From Manduca sexta (taxonomy: Eukaryota > Arthropoda > Insecta > Lepidoptera > Sphingidae): 64,000 nt of DNA. Below the pieces are notes generated by a model. The model was not told where the DNA came from and searched no databases. It saw only the letters and a list, made by a program, of their open reading frames with translations. Made by a program: the position numbers and the translations under genes. The stretch covers positions 5,518,001-5,582,000 of the forward strand of contig NC_051120.1 in NCBI RefSeq assembly GCF_014839805.1, written 5' to 3'. Positions within the stretch are counted from its first letter, which is position 1, and the number at the start of each line of letters is the position of its first letter. Below, piece by piece: positions 1 through 11,828 of the stretch.

Positions 1-667
1 TTAATAAAGCGAATTCTTTCAAAGATATGCTTGAGGTATGTTGCGTTAACTGCACGGAAAAAAAATAGTAACTTTCGCCCCAATAGGCCCTATTGTAAAA
101 GGGAGAGATGAGGTGGTGAAGAAGATACCTAGAAAGAGCTAGAAATATTGTTTCTTTATAAGTAATTCAATCAAAAAGAATGTTACACAATTATCATAAA
201 ACTAACACACACGTTCAAGAAACACATCATGCATAAATGCTTTAAATAAATAAGCTTATACACGTCTTAGTAGATTAAAGCTACACTTACGTTTACACGA
301 TCAAAGGCTAAGCGAATGTCAACAGGGGCCCCATACCCCCGGTCAATCCGCCCCAGGCGCTAGGGATGCCACCGTCCATAACCCTATCTGCATGTCTTAT
401 CAAAGCGGTTTCCGCCTAATGAACGGAAATTGACAACCTTGATTGGAACCCATGCGCGCTGAAGACGGAATGACGTAGTGCTGTCGAATTGTTTTATGTG
501 ATGTAACTAGAATCTAGTGAGGCTTGCGAAAGCCCTTACAGACTGCAGGAGGAGTGTTCAATTTGACGGATGACTTCCATAGTTTATCGAACTCTAGTTA
601 GGGTAAGGTATCTGAAATTACGTTTATAGTTTCGTCGACATAAAACTCGTAGACGGATTACTTGCAC

Positions 668-770
668 CTCAGTCCTCTCCATAACAATGAAGGCTGCAAA
701 GTCTTCGAAGCGTCGGTAGATAATTATAATATATAAAACCGCAGTAAAATACAAAAACTAGTTTTATGTC
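668..770 (+). repeat. Rep-G fragment (Penelope-like motif)
   Basis: It carries AATGAAGGCTGCAAAGTCTT followed by CGAAGCGTCGG, then an ATAAAACCGC block. The same order recurs near 11830, 48000 and 63280 in this window. The arrangement of a small stem between 'TGAAG' and 'CGAAACG' resembles Penelope-like element ends, which often carry hammerhead-ribozyme-like motifs. That family link is inference, and this copy is a diverged fragment. Confidence 0.5.
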
Positions 771-1507
771 TATGTCTATTCGCGTAAACATTAAAAATCT
801 CTATAGATTTCGCCATCTTGTAAAATTATTTTTTATACTCCACGGCTAGGTTCTTATGGGAGATCGAGTCCTAAGAAAATTAAATACAAAACTGTTATCC
901 TACTTGATATTTAAACCTAGGAATTATCGATCCTCAGTCCATAGATTAAGGAGACTTTATCAAAATAATTCTCCGAATTAGTGTATTATTTTGATAATAA
1001 AACTTCTTTGTAAGGATTATTAAGAAACTCCATTAATGCACTCAAAACCCCTAATATACCGTAGTATTCGAAAATGATTATTAAAACAAGGGGCAATACT
1101 GTCATTGCAAATTATGCAAATTATATTTAGAATGTATAATTGTAATGAATGCCGTAAGCTGTTTACTGAAATATATTTAGTATCGTTTGAAGATGTGCTG
1201 AAAGCTTAAAGCTGGCCTGAGGCACTGCATCAAAGCTTCGAGTATTTGTGTTTTATTTTGTTTATGGATCATGTTAATCATTTAATGGTAGCTTTTAAAG
1301 TTAATTTGATAAGTATATTATGAAATAAATGTGTTTGATAGTTAAAAATAAGGAGGGTACGAAAAGGAAAAATTGATGGTGGTGGCTTATAGGTGTGTTT
1401 GGAAAATAAAAGGTTTTATGTTGAGCACACATAATATCAAAAGATCAGAAAATAGTTGCAATGATGAACGAATAACATTTGCATATCTTAAAAATAAAAA
1501 AAAAAAA

Positions 1508-1590
1508 AATAAAAATGCTTTATTCATCACGTAGGCGAACATAGTTGCACTTATGATAAGTCAAGGTACATGAGAATATTCAATTATTAC
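1508..1590 (-). repeat. LINE 3'-end-like fragment
   Basis: After an A-rich run the + strand reads ATGCTTTATTCATCACGTAG and then AACATAGTTGCACTTATGATA. Close relatives occur at 11940-12000 (opposite orientation) and 58368-58435. The A-rich or AATAAA-like end and the recurrence suggest the 3' end of a non-LTR retrotransposon, but no coding part is attached. Confidence 0.4.
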
Positions 1591-2912
1591 TTAATTAGAT
1601 TAGCTCATATAAACAAAGACAATTTATATTGAAAATAAAATAAATGAAAAATATACTTAGTAAACAAAGAAGCCAGGTCGGGCTGGCAGGGAAGAAGAAA
1701 TAAAATTATGTATATATGTATTTTTAAATAAGCAATAAGGGAGAAACGCGTCGCGATCCTCACCGGTGCGGACAATAAAAGCCCTAACCTAGCTAACCTA
1801 CCAGCCTTTCACTAACTACCTAAGTGATGACTACCCGAAGAAGAAAGGCAGAAAGAAACTCCGGGTAAGTATATTATCTTTTAATAAGCTCTTAGTAAGT
1901 ATATTATGTTTTAATAAGCTCCAACACAAAAAATAACCGTATAAAATTTATTTTTCTACGGTTTTATAAAACCACCAAGCGTATTACATACTTTATCATT
2001 TTCAAATTCTAATAACATTTCCTTTGTTATAAAAATTAACCCCTTTATATTTTTCTTAAGTTAAATCGAGTTTGAAGTTCAAATTAACCACACAGTGGGC
2101 GGTTTTAGCACAGCCCAATAAATCATTCCATTTTTGTCTTACATCTTAATTTGGCCTTTGTTGAAATCTCATTTTCGCCAGCGTGCAATTAAACGTACCG
2201 TGTGATTGTAAACACGTGACAATGGTAGAGACGTGACAAGAATAATTGTTCCGCGCGGTAATCATTCCTAATTAGGGAGTTTAAACTGCATTGGTCGGTG
2301 ATTTAGGAATACCTTAATGCAAAGGAGTTGGATGTCAGTTTGGTTGATAATTATGATATTGGGAGATGTGTGGAAAGAATAATTGATTTGTAAAAGTTGT
2401 TTGCTGAAAATATATTAATTTAGACAATGCCATCTTAAAGAAAATGTTTTTTGAACATCTACTTTCCGATAAATATTTGTGACATAAATTAGACTCCTAT
2501 AATAACAGCAAAGAACAACAGTTACACTTTTCACAAAACAAAAAAAGCTCCCGCAACATTTCTCCACAATAAAGCTTTTAGCTTACAAATCATACTAAAA
2601 GCTCCAAATCCGTGAATTCATTTGCTAAATCAAACCGAATCACCCGCGGAGCTAATCAGCGCTCGTAAAATTAAGGCAACTATAAAATGTTCGTAGCAAT
2701 CGTAAAGTAGATGAGGAGATTCGTAAGCCAGCGTCGGATGTCGAACGATCTGATAAATGTAGCAATTTTCATACAAAATTTCGTAGATCTTTATGCGGAG
2801 ATTTTGTTTACTGCTTTGTTAATTTGCGAAGGAAAGATTTTGCTTCAGAAACGTATGGTGCAAGATAGATATTTTCAGATGGTCCAATCAAACACCGTCA
2901 ATTTTTGTCAAG

Positions 2913-2951
2913 TAAAGCAATTCAGGGACTGTTTCGTAATTCGAGATATTA
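2913..2951 (+). repeat. Left target-site copy of the LINE/A-T insertion
   Basis: This 39-bp stretch recurs in two overlapping parts: its first 21 bp at 2997-3017 and its last 25 bp (from GACTGTTTCG to ATATTA) at 4067-4091. All three are identical to the original over the shared lengths. They mark target-site duplication around the LINE fragment and the A/T-rich filler before it. Confidence 0.85.
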
Positions 2952-2996
2952 AAATAAAAATAAAAAATATTTTCTTTTTATTTTTTTTTTTTTTTA
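2952..2996. repeat. 45-bp A-rich then T-rich filler at the LINE 5' junction
   Basis: The segment is an A-rich half (AAATAAAAATAAAAAATA) followed by a T-rich half, like two poly(A) tails joined head to head. It sits between two copies of target sequence (2913-2951 and 2997-3017). It could be a tail-only retroposition or filler made during target-primed reverse transcription. Confidence 0.7.
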
Positions 2997-3017
2997 TAAA
3001 GCAATTCAGGGACTGTT

Positions 3018-4066
3018 GACTGATTGCAAAAATTATTAACTCCGCCAGTGACATATGTCTTTTACAGGATGATCTCAATAATCTATTTGAGTGGTGCACT
3101 GATAATAGAATGTCGCTCAATCTAAGCAAATGCTTCTACCAATGTTTCACAAAAAAACTGAAACCAATAACTTCCATGTACCATATTTCTTGTCATCGTC
3201 TTGAAAAAGTTGAACAAATTAAAGATCTCGGTGTTGTTTTTGATCGTAAACTGACATTCTAACCACATATGGACAATGTTGTTAAGAAGGCATCGAAAAT
3301 GCTTGGTTTTATTTTTAGGAATGGTAAAGTATTTCGCAATGTACGAACTAAAAAAATCCTATACTATAGTCTCGTGCGCAGTATCATTGAATATGCTAGT
3401 GTAGTATGGCGCCCACACTATTCCACTCACTGTTTGCGATTGGAGAGGATACAAAAGAGATTTTTGTGGAATCTTACTCGTTTAACAAATTGTAATAAAA
3501 AATATTTATCGTACTCCGAAAGACTAAAACACTTTAAAATGATTTCACTTACCAAGAGACGAGATCTTATGGACCTACAATTCCTCTATAGATTGCTGCG
3601 AAATGAAATTGACTGTGCATCACTTCTGGAGAAAATTAGTTTTAGGGTGCCATTTAAGTATCCTAGATCCCGAATTAAGCCACTTGTTCCACCTCTTCGT
3701 AAAACAATCACAGGTGCAAATTCACCTATGTGTCGATTGAGCAAAATACTTAACAATTACTGCGATATTGTAGACATCAACTATCAAAATCTACACAATT
3801 ACCGTAAAAGCATACTGGAGCATGTTGAGCGTTCAGGCATTGTTTAACTTTTAGTTTTGGTTAAGAGCAATTTTTTATTCTATCGATATTGTCATTTAGT
3901 TTTAAGTAACAACATTATTTTATCGCATGCTGTGTTTACCTATAAGTTGGCTTGTTATTTTTAGTTAAGATTTATTTATAATAAGAAATGTAATAGCATG
4001 TAATATTGTAAAAGCCGTTGGTAGACCGAATAAAATAAATAAAATAAATAAAAAAAAAATAAAAAA
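3018..4066 (+). mobile_element. 5'-truncated LINE (Jockey/CR1 group)
   Basis: This is a dead insertion of a non-LTR retrotransposon. It opens in the reverse transcriptase gene just past where the catalytic YxDD motif would lie, at residues LLQDDLNNLFEWC and RMSLNLSKC. It then runs through the RT thumb and C-terminal region to a stop near 3847, followed by about 180 bp of 3' UTR. It ends in an AAATAAAATAAATAAA-type tail (about 4029-4066). A 25-bp identical duplication flanks it (2927-2951 and 4067-4091). Endonuclease, RT palm and 5' UTR are missing, as expected of 5' truncation. The group call rests on the C-terminal pattern without RNase H and could be wrong at clade level. Confidence 0.9.
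3020..3847 (+). pseudogene. Reverse transcriptase C-terminal fragment with one in-frame stop
   Basis: One frame is open from 3020 to 3847 apart from a TAA at 3260-3262. Before the stop it encodes the RT segment after the catalytic loop, with LLQDD, EWC and NLSKC motifs. After it come 192 residues that include KASKMLGFIFRNGK, ILYYSLVRSIIEYASVVW and RIQKRFL. These motifs are typical of the C-terminal region of Jockey/CR1-like ORF2 proteins. The ATG at 3269 is an internal methionine, not a true start. Without palm motifs the product could not polymerise. The single stop and intact remainder suggest a fairly young copy. Confidence 0.88.
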
Positions 4067-4091
4067 GACTGTTTCGTAATTCGAGATATTA
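4067..4091 (+). repeat. Right target-site duplication of the LINE
   Basis: It is identical over 25 bp to 2927-2951 and lies directly after the LINE A-rich tail, so it is the right-hand target duplication. Unique sequence (TAGGTAGCATAATAATTAC) follows. Confidence 0.9.
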
Positions 4092-6234
4092 TAGGTAGCA
4101 TAATAATTACTATACTACTAAATTTGTTAAATTACTTATTTATATATACTTATAGCTAAAGTAGAACATTATAAAACTAAGTAGTCTTAATACTAACTAG
4201 TCTTAATAGTATTATCAAAATTATAACAATAATATTTACCGCTCAGTTATCAAACCATTGATTTTTAATACGTATGAATCTTAACATACTTCATATACCA
4301 GAACAATATCCCGTTACATCCCATAATAAACCCAAAAGTTCAATAAAAGGGATCAAACGATTCATCAGAGACTATAGAGTAGTTAAAATTTTACAAGCAC
4401 TGACATTTGCATGAATTTCATCTAGAGAGAATTTACGACACAGTGCCATTACGTACGTTCTTTATTGGCGTGCAGTTGCTGCGTTTTGAGCACTGTGCAG
4501 TTGTGTAAGAGTAATGAGAACTCATTGTAATATGTGGAAGTTAATTCGTTTATTTTTAATGGAATGAGTAATGCCTTAGACTATTGGCGAATAATTTGCT
4601 GAATAATTTGACGAATAATTTATGCACGAATGACTATGAATTATGAGTAAGGAAAATACCCAAATAACTGTTTACACGGCAAGTGTCCTTATCACCTCAT
4701 GTTAAAAAAAATTAAAACCTTTCATAATGCTAGTTGGTATAAAATGAAACGTATAATTATTAATTTGTATTTTCTTTTTGTCCAGTCCAGATCCTGTTCG
4801 TTATTATTAACTGTAAAACCATTAGGGTATTAGACTCTGTTTATATGATGAAGCTGATAAAGTTATAATTTTTCGATACGAAGAATACGTCAATTATGTG
4901 GAATAGGTATGCAAAGGAATGGGTGTTCAATTTAACAATACTTTTTCTTGATATTGTATATGGAAAACATCGACAAAAAGCAGGTAGTTGCAAATATCCC
5001 TATAAATAGCGACTTATTTTAACATAAAAAACCAAATAAACGGAAAGATACTAATAATAAAAAATCCAAAATCCAAACCATAAATTCAATAAAATCAGAT
5101 CTTATTCAATGCAAAAGACCTAAAAAAATCAGGACACCGTAACTCGTAACCCAGGCACGTCTCTTCCAAATACTGATTGTGAGATTAAACAGACGAAACG
5201 CGTGTGTAGTAAATTTTACGACTATGCAAATGTTGGAGGGAATTGGACAGTAAAATCTAATCCGGCAATAGGCGTGCGGATTGGTGGATCAACAAAGGTT
5301 GCATTTTTTGGCACATAACTTCGACTTGGAGAGTTTTATCACATCAAGGCTTTAGGCTTTGATTGAGGAAAATTCAGAATAATAATCGCTGTCACTGGTA
5401 ACAACGGTCACAGGTAACAGCTTTGTTGTTTAAAAACTTAAGTATTTCATTCATGGTAAGTGTATTGGTTACTATATTAAACATTAATATCAATATTTTT
5501 TTTAAAGAAACAACCAAATAATCGGTAGCGCTGCTTTCTAAAACCTATACAGTATACATTCCAACACATAGTATTTATAAACATTCTCCTAATATCATTC
5601 TATTAAACGTTTCAGTAATGTGCAATTGTATTATTATTAGTGTAAGTTGATCTGAATAAAGGGTATATTTTTATTATTATTAATGTGTGCAAAGAACAAG
5701 AAGTAATCGCTTTAAAAATATTTAAGTCGTCACTTCCTTAAGGCTGTTAGGTTGTCGTCAACTGTAAACCTTCAAGGATAATCATTAACCAAATCAACGT
5801 TCACTATCTCAGATCTACAGAATCATTCTCAACCCTTTGATAATTGGGATAGCGACGTTACAAACTGATGTAAGATAAACTAAATGAGTACAGGATTAAA
5901 AATTCGCTCATAAACCGGCTTTAGTGAGGATGTTTGAGATCGACAAGTTTATAGCGCCTTCGTCGCGGATCTGTGAGATAATGTCGCTCGGTTGATTTTA
6001 CGAGACGCTAATTTTATGGATCGTGATCGGCGGAATATTTTTTGAATCTTGTTATTTATTAAACACAGATATTTTGTTTAATAAAGTATGAATTTGTTGC
6101 TCTTTGTTGTCATATTATCACTGAATTAAATAACATGTCACAAAATACCTCAACTTATCGTAGAACAACATTTTACGTACAAGACATTAAGTAGTAAGAA
6201 CAATAGAAGTGATAATATTAAAAACATGTACACT
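4092..6234. other. AT-rich gene-free DNA
   Basis: No gene, RNA or repeat is recognised. The patch at about 5930-6040 is richer in CG dinucleotides (CGCCTTCGTCGCGGATC) than its surroundings and could be a conserved or regulatory segment, but nothing identifies it. Confidence 0.5.
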
Positions 6235-6402
6235 TTCGCATTTTATCTCTGACTGGGTAGGCAGAGGCGCATCTGTTGCACTGTACTGCATTGTATCCAC
6301 TTTTCATCGTCCCATGATATGATAGGTGGCCTATCGCCACATCGGGCACAAATTCCAGATTCCTGGCAGATACTGCTGGATAGTGAGTAGAAAGACCCAA
6401 GA
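6235..6402 (-). repeat. SINE-B copy, 5'-truncated
   Basis: The tail half of SINE-B is readable on the minus strand: the GGGTAGGCAGAGGCGC block, the CATGATATGATAGGTGGCC block and the CGGGCACAAATTCCAGA block match the other SINE-B copies in order. The tRNA-like head with A and B boxes is absent. Confidence 0.75.
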
Positions 6403-8430
6403 TGAAATGAGTTTAGATTTCACATTTCAACATTTCTACATTGTAATATTTTTCTAAATACAAAATTGCTTGATCTGAGCTAGTAGAACTACCATGTTAC
6501 AACTTACAGAAGAAAAGCTGATCTTGACTACTGGTTCGTTCAGAAAGACTACATAAATCCCAAATATCTTTTACCTCCCTTTCTCCACACCATTCAATTA
6601 TAATAAAGCTTGCATCCACAACTCTACTGACATTAAAGTAATCATAATACCTTTAATACATTGCCTCATTCCCTCAATTTCTTGTATAAAAAAATATAAA
6701 ATCTTCTGCAAAAACCCAGTATTCAAAATGACACCTCCACAATCATTGAAGTAGTAAATGGAAGTCACGACGGTACCGCCCAGTGGGCAAGCATCGTACA
6801 ATTACCGGACAATATAATAGACGAGATGTCATAAAGCAGGCGTTAGGACTGTGTGAATAGACGACACCTGTGCGTGGGGTTCAGAATAGAGTTAGAGGGG
6901 AACAGAGTGTTATATTTGTTTTTGAAATTGTGAGGTTTAAATAGCAATGGGTTTGGTTGGTTTGTCGTGTGTGTTGATTCCGAAGTATGATTTTATTTTT
7001 TGGACTAATAAAACTATGGGTTGATTCTTTACGAATTTTATGCGAATAATATAACATTTTTTCCGTGGCACGTTTTTAAAAACTAGACTTTAATAAAAAT
7101 ATATAATGGCACACATTTTGTGAGCCAATAATAAACTTTTTTTTCTTGATATAAAATAAAGTATTTTTTTTACATGCAATCAAATTGTTGGACTTAGATT
7201 TTAAATAGATTAATTTTCTTCACAAAATGAACTACTAACAAAAAATACAAAACACGTGCCAAAAAAATACCAAAAGAAATTCAATAAATTAAATCACGTT
7301 CCACCCTAAGGTCAGCTCTAAAAAATACAAAATTCACTCACTCTACGTATCAAAATAATGAGGCGTCACAAACAAAAAGCACCGGAAACAAGCTCGAAAC
7401 GTGACGAACGAAATTTCTTAGCGATTTCTCATTTCACCCCCCCACAACACATTTGATTTGTGTAATCAAATGCGGGCATTCAAATTAATTAGTTCGTTAC
7501 GCACCTGAGCGTTTACACTTTTCTATTCAAACGACATTTTGTCCAAGTTTCGGAAAATTGGCCCAATGTGTGTAGACGTAAAGTCGAATGTTGCAGTTTA
7601 AAGTTTTAAATTAATTATATAGGTGCTTTGATTTTCAACTATTGTTGGTTTTTATTCCAGTTGATGATACGTTTTGATGTTTAATTGAACGTTGACAGTA
7701 CGTGGGTAGTCTTTGGACCTAATGATACAGTATTTGTATGACCAACGACTTTTTAAAAAAGGGTCCTTTTGATTTCAACTTAATACCAATTTTGATTTAT
7801 TAATTTGCAGTTATCGACAGAATGTGGTGGTGGAAGTATCAATCGTGTTTCCGATATATGTATCCTTTGTAGGTACAAATTATTATTGACGTCAAAATAC
7901 ACAATAATGACGTCATAATTATAGATCTAGCTGTAGACGTCATAAGCCAGTGTTATAAGTACAGGTTTCCGCGAACAACTCTATTTTAATATTAAATGGT
8001 TGTTCGAACAATTTTGTTACTACTTATTAATTAATTACACACATACAAATGCACACGTTATGCAAACGAAGACTCAGAAAACATATTTTTTTTAAAATAA
8101 AATGTATTTGTCTATTAAACTTTATTATTAGTACCAAGTTATATTTTAATACGTCCTCGCGTTGAGGTAATAGAATGCCTGGTGTGATGGAAATTCTTCT
8201 TTAGAGATTTTTTTATATAAAATTTTAATTGAATTTTTGTTTCAAACTTTTTTAATTCATATTTTGTCCTCGTTCAGTATCTATCTAACAACTACTCATT
8301 GAAAACATTATTATGAGCCCAAACACGCTATATCTGCGGTTTTTTGCTGAGGAGTTGGGTATCCTGCAGACTACTTGATCCTGCAGCATGAGCATATGTT
8401 TGGTATGTGTTGTAAATATCACTGAAGTAG
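6403..8430. other. AT-rich gene-free DNA
   Basis: No gene or named repeat is seen. Frames are short and shaped by A/T runs. A C-rich heptamer near 7440 and three nearby GACGTCA-like sites at about 7885-7945 (ATTGACGTCAAAA, AATGACGTCATAA, TAGACGTCATAAG) stand out slightly; the latter resemble CRE/ATF binding sites. Confidence 0.4.
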
Positions 8431-8655
8431 CACTACACCGAATTTTAAATGATTCGGACGTGTAAAATTATTGAATGAGCTCATTCAGCTTGAGCTCATC
8501 AGCTGATGATATAGCCTAGCCTCAAAGATCTTCCAACAGCCTAGCTAAGAACTATGTCGATGACATCATCTTTCAAACATAAAAACTGCATCAAAATCAG
8601 TCCATTCGTTTGAGAAGTATGATGCCACAGATAAACATTCAAGTACACTGACACA
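8430..8655 (+). repeat. Degenerate Helitron-like or RTE-like fragment
   Basis: The phrase AACTGCATCAAAATCAGTCC near 8587 is of the type common in lepidopteran Helitron or RTE fragments ('...ATCAAAATCGGTCC...'). The piece has no clear ends. It also holds a perfect 16-bp palindrome, TGAATGAGCTCATTCA, at about 8473-8488, and further GAGCTC and CAGCTG palindromes. Confidence 0.3.
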
Positions 8656-9505
8656 GTGATAGACATCTCAAATCTATATAACCTCTCTTTTTCCGTCCGG
8701 TCGGGTGAAAATAATAACAAAGTGGTATAATCTTAGCAAACTTATTTGACACAAATAGCAATGACGCTATGTCCCTATAAGTTAAGTCAAAGAGAATTAT
8801 AGTAGTTAATTGTAGGAAATGATTTCGATCATAGAGAAGCAACACGATTATGCCAGCCGTGCCTTGGTGAAATAATATTTTTCGCCGCGTGTATAATATT
8901 AGTCGCAATTTCGTCTAGAAAAAATACATCCCTCAATAAATATTAATAACTGTTTTATTTTATTTATTTACTACTCTTTGGTAGTTAATTTGCATGTATA
9001 AATAGCTGAGTATTTGGCCACAAAAATTATACTCATCAATTTTAAAAATCGAATTGGCAAATTCAAAATTAGAATCAACCGCAAAACGTTTTTCACCCTT
9101 TATTTAAAAAAAATCCCACGAAAAAAACGATGATTCATAACAATAGGGATGGTATGATAATCTTGAACGTGTGATATAAACACGCACGGTGTGGGAGAAA
9201 GTTATTCGAATAGAGATGCGCCAGTGGATATAAAAATCGATTTGAGTTGATTTTATTTATTTAGCGCCGTCTGAATAATAGCATTTTGTATGAAGCGAAT
9301 GTCCTAAATTAGGCACTGACTAACCCTGAATCAGCACTCGCCCGAAACAGCTACAATTTTTTAAACACAGGTACAAAGTGATTATTTGAACCAGAATTAC
9401 ACGAATTGATTCCGTAATGTTACACACATGGGCTACTATAGCTAGTTCTACACCTAGAACGGTGATCACTTCATAGGTGGATACAAATATTCTACCACCA
9501 GCCTG
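8656..9505. other. AT-rich gene-free DNA
   Basis: No gene recognised. The 89-residue minus-strand frame at 8639-8908 has no motif and AT-driven composition. Confidence 0.45.
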
Positions 9506-9507
9506 AT

Positions 9508-9705
9508 ATATATTTTTATTGCTTTGAATGACGAGACGAGCTTTCCGCTCGCCTGATGGTAAGCGATGCGACCGCCCATAAACAGCAGAAACACCAACAC
9601 CTTGAATTACATATGGTTTGGTATTCCACAGCGTTCGCCACCCTGAGACATGAGATGTTAAGTCTCACTATGTCCAGTAGTTACACTGGCTAGTATGTCG
9701 TTTAT
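9508..9705 (-). repeat. Rep-D copy, truncated
   Basis: Rep-D on the minus strand, identified by TTGCTTTGAATGACGAGACG, CGACCGCCCATAAACAG, CACCTTGAATTACA and TGAGACATGAGATGTTAAG in the order seen in all other copies. The far end (CTCTCATATGTGAGAG hairpin) is lost. Confidence 0.8.
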
Positions 9706-9714
9706 ACTATTTTC

Positions 9715-9890
9715 ACCTGCCCGGGAATGATACGGCAAGTCCTATATCTTATAAACCTGGGTCCTTCCGTAGCATGAAGTAGCATTACTAGGCCGGCATG
9801 ATTGTATCGATGGTTCGAGAAGCAATTTGCCATTCGATACTTTATGTGGGCGGCATCACGTTTACCATCGGCGCGGAGCAGTTAATTTCT
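9715..9890 (-). repeat. Degenerate Rep-E remnant
   Basis: It contains TAGGCCGGCATGATTGTATC, followed about 80 bp later by TTTACCATCGGCGCGGAGCAG. Both echo the order in the better Rep-E copies. The copy is strongly diverged. Confidence 0.4.
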
Positions 9891-10171
9891 CATGCTTATT
9901 AGAAAAACCTTCTGCAGGCCTTGTTAAGAACTTATCACTTAAACATAATGATTCTGGATAAGATTTCCACGTTTAAATTAAGATTGCAAGGCTTTTCTAA
10001 ATTTCTTAATTGGGATGTAATTGTGCATAAGCCGACCTATCTTGATAGTCATTTTTAAAACGTGAACTCTATGTCAGTCATAGTTATATCTCCAAGATCT
10101 TACTTTAAAAGTCCTCAATACCTATCTTGTTCTATATAACATAAGTCTGTCTAATTTAATGAATAAATGAA

Positions 10172-10533
10172 TCCTCCCTAATTTCAGCCGCGGCGGCCAA
10201 TTTCATCGGAGATCAGCCAGAGCTGAGATAATGTAGTGCACAAGTGTGTGGGCAATACACAGGTGCACTTTCTGTTCCTTCACTCTCATAGGTGAGACGG
10301 CAATCCGACATAACTGGAGTAAGATCAGGGGCAGGACTAATGGCTTTACATGCATTTCGAGGCATGGGAAATCTCACCTCAACCTTCCTGACTCCCAACT
10401 GCGACTAAGTAATTTTTGAGATGGAAAAACCCAGTCACAATTTTTTGACTCGCCCCAGATTCGAACCCAGTACCACAACGCCGTAATCCTTCGTACAGTA
10501 CGAATTACAAGTACCGACTATGCCACGGCAGTA
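10172..10533 (-). repeat. SINE-C, near full length
   Basis: A tRNA-derived SINE on the minus strand. The head, near 10460-10533, has a B box (GATTCGAACCC on the + strand) and an A-box-like segment by ACTATGCCACGG. The body carries the blocks CGGCAATCCGACATAACTGG, CTTTCTGTTCCTTCACTCTC and GGGCAATACACAGGTGCAC; the 3' part ends in AGCCGCGGCGGCCAATTTC. Other copies are at 33009 and 59758. SINEs are transcribed by RNA polymerase III and moved by a partner LINE; no coding capacity is present. Confidence 0.85.
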
Positions 10534-10849
10534 AATCCAATTAAATTAGTAACACAAGGTGTAAAACAAGTTGTATGTTCTCTAATTTCCCATATTTGTT
10601 ACAATAACAAATGAGTACATCAAAACTCGCCGAGTAACGCCATTGCGTTAATTTAATTAATTGTTATCGCTCGCGATATTAATGACGAGCGTGGAAGGGA
10701 ACAAAAAAGATTTTTCAAAGATAAAAGAAATAATAAAACACTTCCCTGCGAGGGTGAGGTTTGCGTACGACGAATCATTTTGTTTTATTGATAATTTTGC
10801 ATTAAATTATACTTTTTTGTGGCAATATAACTTTAATTATGTCTAGATC

Positions 10850-10945
10850 TTAATCCATACATACATAATATCACGCCTCTATGCCATAGGGGCAGGTAGA
10901 GACTATGGATTGCCACTTTGCACTAATCTGGCATACTTCTTAATC
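10850..10945 (+). repeat. Dispersed repeat fragment (CATACATA...TCACGCCT type)
   Basis: The order CATACATACATAATATCACG, TATGCCATAGGGGCAGG and GACTATGGATTGCCACTT is one I recognise as a common lepidopteran interspersed repeat. There is no second copy in the window to define its ends. Confidence 0.45.
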
Positions 10946-11171
10946 CAATTCTAATTTAATGAGAGATTAAATAACATAATATTTTATTAATACAATCTTT
11001 GTAATATTACGTTATTATTATCTGGACGCACGCCGCGCCGCATCCAAGATGATCGGCAGTAGACACCCTGTGGCTCATGAGGAATTGAAAAATGTTATAT
11101 GTGCCATTTTTCTATAGCAGTTTTTTAGACGTACCGCGGAGAGTTCCTAAAGGACGTAATTTAACATTATC

Positions 11172-11360
11172 AGTGTTACTTATAAAAAAATAGCAAAGCT
11201 ATGCTTAGTTAAAACACACATTTACTCGATCAGCTGTAAGTCAAAACCCGCCATCTTGCCTCTTAATAAGGTTTAAACTCAAAAACCGATGATGTTTTGG
11301 CAGCTATTTAAGCAATTCTTAACCACCTCTTAACGCTAAAACAAGTTTATAAGTAAGACA
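11172..11360 (-). mobile_element. MITE-H copy
   Basis: A short non-coding element with inverted ends close to AGTCTTACTTATAAA. The interior matches the copies at 16894 and 50862 in reverse orientation: ACTTGTTTTAGCGTTAAGAG, a TTGCTTAAATAGCT block, and GAGGCAAGATGGCGGGTTTTG. The + strand therefore shows AAACCCGCCATCTTGCC. A DNA-transposon-derived MITE is the likeliest class; no clear target duplication is visible. Confidence 0.75.
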
Positions 11361-11388
11361 AAATCCGATTTTTTTTTTTACTATTAAT

Positions 11389-11424
11389 GTCTAACATTTG
11401 CGTAAACATAAGAAATCATTATGT
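11389..11424 (+). repeat. Rep-G tail fragment
   Basis: TGTCTAACATTTGCGTAAAC and the following AAGAAATCATTATG match the tail of Rep-G at 48099-48133 and 63350-63375. Confidence 0.55.
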
Positions 11425-11825
11425 CACTAGGCATACTCAATCTAATATCCAAAAATTGGAGTAGTACCGTTAAATCCAATATTCGTCGTAGCAAGCCGGC
11501 ACCAAACCCGCATGATTTGGACACCGATGTTTTACCATGGCGGACAGTGTAATATTGGTATTGTTTGACGATAATGATCACCTGCGCACGAATCGGGATC
11601 TTTTCCGGGAGGGACCGTTATGGATATTATGTTCCCACTCGTGTTTATGGATTCTAGGATTTGTTTTCGTCACGGGATAGATCGGTAGTAGCTAGAAATA
11701 TAGATTAAGTGTGATGGCCTTTTTTAAAAGGGAAACGTAAGAGAGATTCTGTCGAAATTTTACATGATAATATCAAAATCTTAAAAATAAAAGGCAACTA
11801 AATTGGAGAAATAAGTATTATAAAG
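11425..11825. other. Gene-free DNA, moderately GC-rich at first
   Basis: No gene or repeat is recognised. The first 250 bp are less AT-rich than the surroundings but contain no frame with a recognisable protein. Confidence 0.4.
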
Positions 11826-11828
11826 TTC

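Larger units (their letters stand above)
1..2912. other. AT-rich gene-free DNA with two old repeat pieces
   Basis: I see no gene here. Reading frames are short and show no family resemblance. Two repeat fragments are listed separately (Rep-G near 670 and a LINE 3'-end-like piece near 1510). A two-copy 30-bp direct repeat (units starting GTAAGTATATTAT) begins at 1865 and 1895. A GC-richer patch at about 320-480 has no recognised homology. Confidence 0.6.

Noticed and set aside
2711..3019. 102-codon frame with KQFRDC twice
   Set aside because: The repeated peptide is the duplicated target site around the LINE filler; the poly-Phe stretch is the T run. Not a gene.
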